The position numbers were made by a program, and so were the translations under genes. From assembly GCA_002778195.1 (NCBI GenBank), contig PCDI01000006.1, positions 1,679,950 through 1,743,949 of the forward strand: 64,000 nt of DNA. The letters are read 5' to 3'. Positions 12,180 through 22,708 of the stretch are shown piece after piece (the first letter of the stretch is position 1; each line of letters starts with the position of its first letter). This DNA comes from Raffaelea ambrosiae. Lineage: Eukaryota > Ascomycota > Sordariomycetes > Ophiostomatales > Ophiostomataceae. Under the pieces are notes generated by a model that had not been told where the DNA came from, did no database searches, and was given only the letters and a program-made list of their open reading frames with translations.

Positions 12180-12602
12180 TATTACGACCCACGCCGCGGC
12201 CTTTAACTCAAAACCCCGCTATTAACTATGAGCGGGTTACGAAAGCGGCGAAAGAACGTAAAAAAGCATCTTACGTAACTTATTACATAAGATTACGAAG
12301 AATTAATAATAATTAATAATAATTAATAATAATTATTAATTCGGATTACGAAACGATGATTACTTTAAATAAATAAAAAAACAAGCTCGCTTTCTCGAGT
12401 TAATAGATAGGAAGAGTTAGACTCTTTAGTAGTTAATCTAAGTATTTAAGACAACCTTGAATAGCTTCAACAGCTCTCGAACACTCGCCCGTACGCACGA
12501 AGAGACAAGACTGCTTTAGTATTATAAACCTTAAGCTTTGACTATCTTATTAATATAAACTCCTACGCAGGTTTATCACTTAAAACCCCGGTGTTCGTTA
12601 TA
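12180..12602 (+). repeat. 3' LTR of element A
   Basis: This 423-bp segment is the reverse complement counterpart of 14129-14552. It starts TATTACGACCC where the outer copy has TGTTACGACCC, and ends ...GTTCGTTATA. The ends were therefore probably TG...CA before RIP. It is heavily C-to-T and G-to-A altered relative to the outer copy. Confidence 0.8.
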
Positions 12603-12603
12603 A

Positions 12604-13432
12604 TTATATTACGAAAAGTCGACTTATAATAATCTTTAATACTCGTTTACGTTTCGTTATATACACTCGTTAACTTTAAAACTTTTTTCGTTATTAATAT
12701 TTAAACCGCTCAAAGTTATAAAGTATATTATTTAATTTATAAAAGCTTAACTTTAATATTACGAATTTATTTAACGAGTATTAACCGCTCTTTCGCTTAT
12801 TTAAGCTCGTAACGAGCTTAAACCGCGACGAGTTCGTCGTTTTTAACGAGCTTTTAAGCCGGCGTAACCGCGAATAACGTTTCGATATTAAGTTAATCGC
12901 TCGTTTTAACTACTTCTTTTTTAATATTAAAAAGTACGATCGTTATTAATAAAAAGTCTTTATTAACAATCGTTATTACCGTTTATCCTCGTTTTTACTA
13001 TCTCGTATTTAATACTATTTTTTTTAATCCTTTAAATAACTTTAAATAAAAGATTTAAAAAGAAAAGATTAAAATAGTATTTATAATTAAGTAAAAGATT
13101 ATAAAAAGTAAAAGTATTTTATTAACGAAAGTAGGATTTCGTAAATTATATAATTAAATCTTATCTTTTTTTTTTTAAAGGAGTAAAAAGCCCTCGCTAT
13201 ATCGAAGGCTTTTAAGGGCTTTATACGCAGAGCTTTTAAACCGCGTACGAAGCCTTAGCTTCGCGCTATACTTAGGGGCTTATGCGTGCGCTTTATGGCG
13301 TACCTCTCCTCGTAACTGCGTTGATTGCGCAGTTACGTGCCCTGTTAGGGGGTGGCACGTGCTTGGGCTGGTCGCTCGTACGTGCTTAGGCTGCTCGTAA
13401 GGCACGCATCCGAGTAGGCTCGCGATGTTTTT
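12604..13432 (-). repeat. Family-B 5' region, direct repeat copy R2
   Basis: Matches 4420-5240 in the same orientation, starting within two bases of the end of the element A LTR. It is probably the 5' part of B2, separated from its gag piece at 5243-5861 by insertion of element A and the TIR element. Confidence 0.7.
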
Positions 13433-14128
13433 ATACTTTAACACTTATTACGAAAGTAATATTATTTAAAAAAACGAAGAATTAATTAATATTTATAAAT
13501 ATTAAAAGATTATTAAAAAGTATTTATAATTATATTATTTTCGTTATATATAAGTACGTAAAAGTTATAATAAACCTATTAATTAAATATCGTTAATATA
13601 TTAAGTGATTATTACGCTATTTAAAAAAACCTTTAATATTTATTATGTTTAATAATTATATAATAATAAAAATTTTAACGTTATTAATTACGGTAACGCT
13701 TTTTAAAAAAATATATTTTTTATAAGTTAACTTACGATTATATATTTATAATAATCAAAGCTTTTATTTCGTAAATTAATAAATAACTATTAATATTAAA
13801 TAACTTAATTTATAAAGTTAAATACTTTATAAGTTACTTTGTTATTATTAAGTTATTTAAATTAAATAAATATTTAATAAATAAAAGTTAAAGTATATAA
13901 TTATGCTTTATATTAATAATAACTTTACTATTAATTTAATTTAAAACGATGTTTTTTACTCCCGGTTAAAACACTATAATATTAAATATTACTTTTTTAA
14001 AAAGCGAGTTAATATAAGTTTACTTTTCGTAAAGTACGTTAATATAAAAATATAGTTAACGAATATATTTATTAAGCTTTTAATTAATAACCCTTTTACA
14101 CGCTTAATAAAAAAGCTTATAAAGTTAT
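13433..14128. other. AT-rich sequence, nothing recognised
   Basis: Nearly pure A/T sequence without a readable motif on either strand. If the LTR at 14129-14552 is a 5' LTR on the minus strand, this would be the start of that element's interior. Confidence 0.5.
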
Positions 14129-14552
14129 TATAACGAACACCGGGTTCTTAAGTGATAAACCTGCGTAGGAGTTTATGTTGACAGGACAGTTAAGGCTTAG
14201 GGTTCACAATATTAAAGCGGTCTTATTTCTTCGTGCGTACGGGCGAGTGTTCGAGAGCTGTTAAGGCTATTCGGGGTTATCCTGAATACTTAGATTGACT
14301 ACTGAAGAGTCTGACTCTTCCTATCTGTTTGCTCGAGGGGGCGAGCCTGCCCTTTTATCTATTTAAAGTGATCACCGCTTCGTGATCCGGGTCAGTGACT
14401 ATCACTGACTATCATTGATTATCACCGATTCTTTGTGATCCTGCGTGATAGGTCACGTGATATGCCTTTCTGCCTCCCTTGACCGTTTTCGTGGTTTCGC
14501 CCATGGCCAATGGCGGGGCTTTTTGCTGGGGGCCGCGACGCGGGTCGTAACA
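14129..14552 (-). repeat. Solo or 5' LTR, lightly mutated copy
   Basis: This is a 424-bp inverted copy of 12180-12602. Read on the minus strand it begins TGTTACGACCCGCG. It keeps many CpA and TpG sites lost from the inner copy, so it received much less RIP. It forms the right border of the AT-rich block. No polypurine tract lies beyond 14552, so it is either a 5' LTR of a minus-strand element or a solo LTR. Confidence 0.8.
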
Positions 14553-17500
14553 GTTATTTAAGTCGTGATATCTTTCGTTTAAATCTTATTATACTGCTTT
14601 TAAGCTTTACTATTAAAAACGCTCTCGCATCAAAAGACTTTTACGCTACTTACCTTTATTTATCACTAAACCTTAAGGGGACTGTTAGTAGGTGTTTATT
14701 AACTACGGTGTACTTACGTGTACACGTTGCGCTGATTGGTTGGCTGGGCACCAGGCCCACTTATTTTAACACATAAAATCTCCTTCATGTTTGCTTTCGT
14801 GTATTTAAACTTCCACCATAACAACCCTTTATTCTACGGCAGTTAGTCTAGCCCTATACGGTGTTTTAATGCAACTATCGTACCCCACTTTTGACAGTAT
14901 AACGCGAAACTAAGTTAGTATAAAAAACCGATAAACACGTGAAGGGTATGTGAGAATAGGTTCTTTACTGTTTGTATTTTAGAAGGAGTGTGAGATAGCC
15001 TTCAGAACCATTACTAAGTGGAAATAAGAAGGCGTATTAGAAGTATTAGCTAGAAGCTAGTAGTATCCTCCCACTGTCTTTCATACAGAGTCTTGAATAG
15101 TCCGCGAAAGGGCCCTGAAGGTTGCTTTACGAGCGGCCCTAGTCCTTGCTTGGTCTGCCCACGAGGGCTAGAAGAAGAGAGGCATACCCCAGAGTTCAAA
15201 CGGTGAGGGCCAAGTCACATAGGTAAAATTGAAGTGTGCTCCCATGAGAAGTACAACGGGGGCAAGAAGACCAGTAAGTTCAATTTGCAGATTTTCGACA
15301 CGTATAAATATGAGTGTTAATATGTCACCGTCGACAGGGCTCAAAGTAGAGAAACACCACCGTGTCAACGATGTGGTACTAGCCCACAGGAGCCGCACGG
15401 CACTCACGGAAACAGTTAAGCGACACCTGACAGAGAATGGGGACGAGAAAGTGCTTCGAATACTTCAGTAAGTCGTAGAGTCAGCCGACAGCGTCCGAAT
15501 CCCAATATTAGAGGAGGTGTACGATGACCAGTCATTCTTGGTCGTGCACGCCGTGGGTGGTTTTAGCCTGGACACACCCATCACCAGGCCAGGTCGTGGT
15601 TGATCAGATACAGGCTGCACGCGACAGGAGTATGCTGTTGGTGCCCACCGCTTGCCAAGCAAGGATAACCGGCGAGCAGATGGACTGGCAGTTGCCCCGG
15701 AGAGCCGTTGTCATCATCAGCAGAAGGGAAAAACAGAAGCAGAAGCTATGCCAGCAGAAGAAGAGGAATTACTAGAACAAAAAACCACCAGACCCACCAC
15801 AACCATTGGCAGACATTGGCAGACGGCCTGGGGCTATACTAAAGCTACATTACGCAGACGGAAGAAGCTCGATGGCCTGCGTGCTATCCTAACACGGGCC
15901 TGTTGCTGCGCCGGGTGATCTGCGAGACGTGAACCTAACGGCCAGAGTCAGAAGCAAAGGATCCAGCACAAAAGAAGAACATTGCTAGGCATGGATTCTT
16001 TGGAGCAGCTTCGCAGGTGGTTGACGATGAACGTATCAGCTGCGCTGCCAAAAAAGAACAGTAAAACACGAGCGGCACTGGGCCTCGGGGCGGTGCTTTC
16101 TTGGGCAGCCTGTCGACCGAGGCAGTCTGCGGCTCGTTATGGGCGGCTCGCCAGCAGGCAATGACATCACCCGCCTGGGTTCCGTGCTGGTAGATGATGG
16201 TGCCGCAGCCCTGGACAAGATTGTGTTGCCTGTGAGATACGGGAGCAGTCTAGCAGCAGTCCGAACGGTGCCAGTGGGATTCGGACGAGGATCTGAGAGC
16301 ATAGCTGAGAGATGTCTTGACAGAAAAAGATATGCCATCTGATTGTGCATTGTTTTTGGCAGAGTCCCCCCCCTTTGATGAATTGAGATCCGTTCGAAGA
16401 GCAGTCGGTTCGTGCTCACGAGTGAGGGAGTACAGACGAAGAGAAAATGCAGAGAGGGAGGAGTGGAATACATAATAAAACCAAGTAACAGTGAGAAGAA
16501 GACGCCCATAGCGATAGCACCACAAACAACCTGAGACTGTCAAACACAACGACAGTACACAGAACCCCGAAGGTAGACCATAAAGATAACAACACAGAGT
16601 GAGACACGAGGAACGAGCAGTCAACGCCAGCCTTGTTTCTGTACTTTCAAGGCCATTCAGCTCCACATTGTGCTGGGAAAAGTCCTGGCATCTGCCACCT
16701 CTCCCGTCCTGGGACTGCCGCTGAGACTGTCAGGGCATGTTCACCCGCCGGCTTCAGTACGCGCCCATCACGAACATCCGTGGGAAATTAGACAATGCAC
16801 ACACAGATGCTACGCAGTTGCAGCCACCGGTCACGTGCAAAACAGCCGCCAATAGCATTGGCCCTGTGCTGACCCACAGACGCCGCCCCTGGGCTGGCTT
16901 GGCTGGTCTGGCAGGCCTGGCCAGCATGCAGGTTGGTGCTAGGGTGTACCTTATTCGGTTTTGCAGTCGGCCGCTCTTTCTATTTTCGGGCCTCTTTCTC
17001 GCCCTGAGGTTCGTGTGTTTTGCCTCTCTGGTGCCTCCTGCAAGACTCCTCCTCTTTGGCCTATTCTTCATTTTCCTTATTTCATATGTTCCGATTTGAA
17101 TACGCTCGACATTCATCTCGTATAATCTCGCGTCTTGTCCCTGGCCCGCCAACCTGGTGTTCTTGCATTCCTGGGCTCCCTTGGGGCGGCGAAAATACAC
17201 CGTAAAGGGCCAGAATTGGTTTGCCCATTCCTGAGCCGCTGAGAAAAAAAAAGGACCCAACTCCCGCTATCCGCCCTGGCCTACCGCTTATTATAGCCGT
17301 GCAGCCCTTTTCGTCCTTTTTGACCCTTTTTTTTCTCCGCATTTATTAATTGGATTTTTCTGCTGTGCTGCTTTTCTGCCCCTTTCTGCGCGCCGCAACA
17401 GGACGACACCATATCCACGCCCGCCGCCCAAACCACGCAAGCCCACGACACGACCACACATCCGCACATCCTCGCCGCCCACGCGTATCTCTTCCCCCCC

Positions 17501-18045
17501 CAAGCCCGCCGACGCCTGCCGACCGACTTCGACAGAGGCCAGCCAGCAGCACGCCGCGCCTGATCCTACCTCGACTGTCTGGGCCAGCCCTCAACTCCGG
17601 CCATAGCGACCCACTCTGTCCTCTTTTCGGCCGCTCAGTTTCTCTCAGTTTCTCAGTTTCTCCGTCGCCCCATCCCCCCGTCCCAGCCCTCAGTCTCGTC
17701 GTCTCTTCGCCTCCCCGTCCTTCAAAAACTCTCTGCCTCAACCTCTACCGGACTGCCGCCTCTTCCACCGCCCGTCTCCGTCCTCCCTCCCGGGCGCGTC
17801 TCCGAGCCCCTCACCTCCGTCCTCCCTATCGCACCCGCCGATCCGCCCGCTCTTTGCCTGGCTCTGTCGATCTCGCAGCTCTCCTGCTCTCCAGCCCCCA
17901 GAGCCGCATTCACCCCCCACCCCATGATACCCCTGCAGACCTCTTCGCCGGCTCCCAGCGTCTGTTTGACCAAGACTGTCTTCCTGTCCTCAAGGTAACG
18001 TCGGGCCTGGCCTCGCTCGTGGCCCGCCCCGCTTCGCAGCCCTCG
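14553..18045. other. Gene-free transition zone and Zds1 leader
   Basis: No confident gene. 14553-14800 is still AT-leaning. 15.1-16.4 kb has short broken reading frames. 17.0-18.0 kb is pyrimidine-rich on the plus strand, typical of a long fungal 5' leader, and probably belongs to the downstream Zds1-type gene. Open frames of 130-270 codons in 17.3-18.2 kb are products of C-rich low-complexity sequence. Confidence 0.6.
15229..15594 (+). pseudogene. Possible gene fragment with one in-frame stop
   Basis: The frame is open for about 120 codons apart from a TAA at 15469-15471, and it has a mixed, protein-like composition (for example EEVYDDQSFLVVHAVGGFSL after the stop). I do not recognise the family. 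It may be a decayed accessory gene at the edge of the repeat block, or chance. Confidence 0.25.
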
Positions 18046-21000
18046 ATGATGGTGTGTACAGCCCTGCTCTTCTCACAACATCTCCCCCTCTTCTCTTCCT
18101 CGGTCTCCCTCTCAAGGAAAGGATACCGGCTGCTCCCCCTGCTAGCCAACTCTTATTCGCTCTGCTAACCTCTCCGGTATTCTCTCCAGACCTCATCTCG
18201 ACCTCGCGACGCCGGCGAGAGCTTTGCAAGTCGGCGTGGCCACGGCAGCCAGCTGTCGATATCCGATCCGAGCCACCACGTCACCGAAGCCATAGGCACA
18301 CTCTACGGCGACAGCGACGATGACTCCTCTAGCCTCGAGCCCGCTCGCCGCGACGCCCGCCCCCTCAGCTTCATCACCGCCCCCTTTGGCGGGGAACAGA
18401 TCCAGAGATTTCAGAGGCCACCGGCCCTCTCACAGTCTCCGTCGCAGGCCCAGCTTCCGCCTCAGTTCCAGTCTCCATTCCAGTCGCATACGTCGACGTC
18501 ACCTCTAGACCAGGACCGGCAAGATGAACTACACAGTGGCCAGTATGGCGGCAGTCCTTCCTCTGCCACCGGCGCCAACGGCGGCTCTAAGAGGGCCGCC
18601 GCCATCATCACCAATACAACTCCTGGCACCCTGCCTATCCGCACATCGAGCCAAGGCAACACCGCAACCGCCTCTTACGATGGTGCCCCCATCCCGCCGC
18701 TGCAACCCATGTCTCCTCTCTCTCCTACCCTGAGCCTGCGAGACGTCCAATCGGCCGACCCCCAAAGCGTTTCACAGTTTCCGCTCACCAACATCGACAA
18801 CCCCAATGACATTGCCCAGGAGCTCAGCAACCTTCAGGCGCTGAGGCGTATGTCCATGGACGTCAGCAACACCGCCGACCCCGACCTGATGCCCTTCCAA
18901 GGCTTGTCGCTCATGGCCATGCCGTCCATTGCCCCGTCTGGCGAAGACGACGAGGGCGACCTCTCTCGCCTGCTCTGGGTACCCGCCAAGGTTCACCCTG
19001 AACTCGCCCCCGAACAATTCAAAAACTTCCTCGAGGACCGTGTCCAGTCTATTAGGCGCCGCTCCGGCGAATCCTCTCTGTCTACTGACGGCTTGTCGCG
19101 GAGTAGCACCGAGGGCCTCCGCAGAAAAAAGTCCATGCTGTCGCGCCAGCTGGATAGTCCTGCCGCGGAAGCCGGATTCGTCGGAAATGATGATGCCCGA
19201 GATGCCGATTCTGCCTCTGGCGCTACCGAACTGAGCCTCAACGAGCTCGTCAAAGACCCGACTAAGGTGGTCCAGAGGCTGACCCAGGATCAGAGGCAGT
19301 CTGACGGCGGCCTGGAGAAGAGCAGCCTCGACGACGATAAGCCCATTCTGCCCGTGCCCTCCATGGGCCTTCGAAGGTCCACCCGCACAACGTATCGGAA
19401 AGGCGGTAGTATCCGCTCTGGTGAACGCTTGCCCTTTTCTAAACGGGTAGCCGCCCGCCAGGCCGAGAAAGACAGTGAAAGAGACATCGCAGACGAGTTT
19501 ACACGCTCGTCCCTGTCGCCCGAGCTCGATGCGCCGCCAGGCCACCTACCACAGCACACACTCTCGGAATCTGCTGCCTCCGAGAGCCTGTCTGTGCCAT
19601 CACGAAACGCTCGCGGCCAGACTCACCTCTCTCAGCAGGGTGGTGCCTGGGCCACGGCTGAGACATCTGCTACTGCTGAATCTGCTGTTGATGATGTCGC
19701 TGGACAATCTGCCAGCTCTAGTAGGAGGCCAGGCACCCCCCTGGCTAATGTTCCTGCTGCAGCTGGACACCCCATATCCGCCTCTGCCGAAACGCCTGCG
19801 GCTCATCATGAGTCTGTCTCCCCTCCTGGTACCCCGTCAACCCATGGCCAGCCCTCGAGACCATTCCCGCAACGGTCGTCTTCTCAAAACACATCTCCAG
19901 CCCTTCTCACACAATCGAAATCTGGTTTCTCTGCCCAGTCACACACATCCGATGACCACCAGCAGCAAGCTGCACCCACACGGTCGAATAAGCGCTCGCC
20001 ATTTGGGCGGTCCGGCCAGCAACCGCAGCAATTGTCCCAGGGAGGATCTGATACTTCCACAACCAACTCGAAGCCTAATCATACTCTAAATGACATGGCA
20101 CAGCACCCATCAGCTTTACCGGGCAGTGGTTCCACGCGGACAGATAGCCTCACTTTCATCCCCACTCTCTCCGCCGCTGATGATCGGAAGCTAGACAAGA
20201 AGAGTAGAGATAAAGATGATGGAGAGGGTTCCAAGTCCATGGGCTGGAAATGGTTCAAGAGCGAGGACAGAGACAAAAAGAAGAAGGAGAAAGAGAAGGA
20301 AAAGGACGAGCAGACCAAAAAGTCACGCGTCCGTAGCCTTGGAGAGCGCACACAGCAGGACAAAGGGCACGACGGTGCCCGCCTGGATGTGTTGCAGAGC
20401 TCCATAGACAACGGCTCGTCCAAGGGCCGAGAGAGCATATTAATCGAACGGGACAGCATCGACGCGAGGTTGCACGAAGAGCGGAGGAAAGAAACCAGCA
20501 GACGCTCTGGCGAGTCAAAGAAAGAAAAGGATGGTTTCTCTTTTGGCTCGATATTTGGCGGCTCTCGGCGCAGAGAGGGCAAGGATGCCAACAGCAGCGG
20601 CAACAGCGGCAGCACCGGTATTGGCGCTGGAAAGGGCAAGCAGAGGGCGATGTCTCCCGAGGTCCCCGTCATCACCCTGCGCCCCGATATCGACTATCCT
20701 TACACACGCTTCCCCATCGTGGAAGAGCGGGCCATCTACCGGATGGCCCATATCAAGTTGGCAAACCCGCGACGGGACTTGCGCAGTCAGGTGCTTCTGT
20801 CGAACTTTATGTATTCCTACCTCGCCAAGGTGCAGGCTATGCACCCGCAGCTCAACGTACCTACATCGCCCCAGCAGAAGAGGCAAGAAGAAGAACGAAA
20901 ACGCCGCGAGCAAGAATTGCAGCAGCAGCAGTATCTCGAGCAGCAGATGCTATTGCAGCAACAGCAATCTCAAAATACAATCGACCAGTACAGTTTTGAG

Positions 21001-21371
21001 TACCATCGGGTATGTGCCCCTGTATGATCCTTCTCTGTCCTTTTCCCCTCTCTACATTGCCCCATCCCTCATATGACACAGTATAATTGGCTTCTAACAC
21101 TTCTCCTCCATAGGCGGGCTCGCAGTATGGGGACGCGAACCAGCACCAAGCCGACGGTGGGGGAGTCGATTACATTGATGATGCTCAAATATATGACTAT
21201 GACCACGGGACACACCACCACCAGAATAACGATGCCAGCCGGACGCATGGATCGCAACACCAAGACCATGACGACAGATATGGTGGCACCGACCACGGTG
21301 GCAGCCACCGTGGGTATTATGACTACGGCCACACAGACGACGACCAACATGGAGACGATGATATGTGGTGA
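18046..21371 (+). CDS. Zds1-type cell-polarity/PP2A regulator homologue
   Basis: Predicted exons are 18046-18051, 18190-21009 and 21114-21371, giving 1027 residues. The N-terminal conserved block (SQLSISDPSHHVTEAIGTLYG) follows the first splice. A WVPAKVHPELAPEQFKNFLEDR block lies near residue 265, and the Zds C-terminal domain (PYTRFPIVEERAIYRMAHIK ... LLSNFMYSYL) near residues 833-885. Between them the chain is Ser/Pro/Gln-rich and disordered, with a Lys/Glu-rich stretch; the tail is His/Asp-rich and ends DDDMW. In yeast, Zds proteins bind the PP2A-Cdc55 phosphatase and affect mitosis, polarity and silencing. Introns have CTAAC branch points and phase-0 junctions. The two-codon first exon (MM) is the weakest part of the model; an alternative upstream start with another intron is possible. 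Confidence 0.85.
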
Positions 21372-22708
21372 AGTTCCGATGATGGTCGGGGTACTAGGGT
21401 GGCGGTTACTCTACGAATTGCACGAGGGCAGACTGGTTGCAATCTTGATTGCGTCAACTTCATTCCAGGTGCAATACGGACCTGATCCACGAGTCGTCAC
21501 GGAGCTCCGTGGCATCGCACGCAGAGTTGCTCTACCAGCTGGGGGCAGCCCTACTCCGTTTTGCGTCTCTCTTGAAGATGGCCTTTTTTACTTGATATGT
21601 GTAAACTTTATTGCCAAATAGCATGCATGGACGGGGAGTATGGAGTTTCTACAGATAAAAACATGAAAACATGAAACATGAAAACACGAGACCTACGTTG
21701 AAGGCCTGAAAAGGATAAAAGTCATCTGGACCATCAAAGAATATCAAGAAGGAAATGATAAGTTCGAGTTCTGCCTCACACAGAGGCGTATGCACGCGCA
21801 TAAACAAGAGCCCATGGTTTCCTGCTATCTCCTCCCCATCAGACATGGGCTAAGCATGGAAACGGGGTATATAGACACCCGACAAAGTAAAGCGGCCCTT
21901 GACATAGCAAGACGACCGGGCTGTCGTGAAGTTGTTTCGGCACTGCTAGCGCTTGGGCAGTACGCTGTACTAAGTATTACACCGAGAAAACGAAAAAATG
22001 CGCCAGTGCCTAACAGGCCGGGATCTGCGCTAACCCCTTTAGGCAAAGGCGTTTTATTTCCTGCTCCATTTCCTTCGTCGCGCCCCTTTCCAACCGCCGC
22101 GCAAAAAAATAAATTCGTAAAAAAGACGTCCTGCGTTTTTCCTCTTGCCTTCTTCCATCCAGCCTCCATCCAAACTGCCACCGTCAACATCGACAGCCAA
22201 GCGACCGAGACCTTCACGCCCACCTTCTCTACCCACCCGATCCCCGTGGACTCCCTGTGGTCGGCAGCACCTCTTCATTGTTGCTCTTTTTGATACCCGG
22301 GTCCTGCCCGCCTGTTCGCTTTTTGCCTGCTGCGGTCTGCCAGCGTCTGCCAGCTCTGAGCTCTCTTCTATAGTTATAGCTTCTCAATTCTCCGCCTCTG
22401 TTTTTGTCCCTCGCCATACCTCTGGGCCTGCAGTCCGTTCCCCTCCCTGCCCGACCCTCTCCTTCCCATCCCCCCACCTTTGCGACTAGCCTGCTGTCCA
22501 ATTCTTGTTCTCTTTGTCGCCAACGACCGACCCTGATCTTTACGACCAAACCAACCTACCCGGCTACCTAACCGGTTACCTATCTCGAAACCACTACCTG
22601 GCCGTCTTCCCCAGCATCCTCGCCTCTGCCTGTGCACAAGCACCACTTGCTGCCGTTGTCGTCGTCTTTGTCGCCCCTACCCCCTGCTGCTTGTCTGCGA
22701 ACCTGCTA
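21372..22708. other. Intergenic region and 5' leader
   Basis: 3' untranslated sequence of the Zds1-type gene followed by a C/T-rich leader (about 22.1-22.7 kb) of the next gene. No gene or RNA recognised. Confidence 0.6.

Larger units (their letters stand above)
6690..12602 (+). mobile_element. Ty3/gypsy chromovirus relic, element A
   Basis: The plus strand shows, in order, reverse transcriptase, RNase H region, integrase zinc finger and core, chromodomain, polypurine tract and 3' LTR. That is the layout of a fungal chromodomain-bearing Ty3/gypsy element. Sequence from 6690 to 8580 should be gag and protease, but I could not recognise motifs there. No 5' LTR was found, so the left part is truncated or too decayed. 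CpA is still fairly common in parts of this element while TpG is rare, suggesting that one strand was mutated more than the other. Confidence 0.82.
1..14128. repeat. AT-rich RIP-mutated heterochromatic block
   Basis: The block is strongly AT-rich with very frequent TpA. CpA and TpG are scarce in much of it, while CpG is well preserved: the first 60 bases hold five CpG but no CpA and no TpG. That is the footprint of repeat-induced point mutation acting on CpA. No intact gene is present; every recognisable protein motif belongs to transposons and is broken by stops. The change to normal composition lies around 14.1-14.5 kb, inside an LTR. RIP is inferred from composition and from the type of amino-acid changes. 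A sliding-window RIP index would confirm it. Confidence 0.92.

Noticed and set aside
16036..17260. Several 120-170-codon frames in the transition zone
   Set aside because: They overlap one another on both strands, lack family motifs and start mostly at non-ATG codons.
17350..18168. 272-codon frame before the Zds1-type gene
   Set aside because: Pro/Ser/Arg-rich product of a pyrimidine-rich leader. It ends in a stop before the conserved Zds1 region, so it is treated as 5' UTR and intron.
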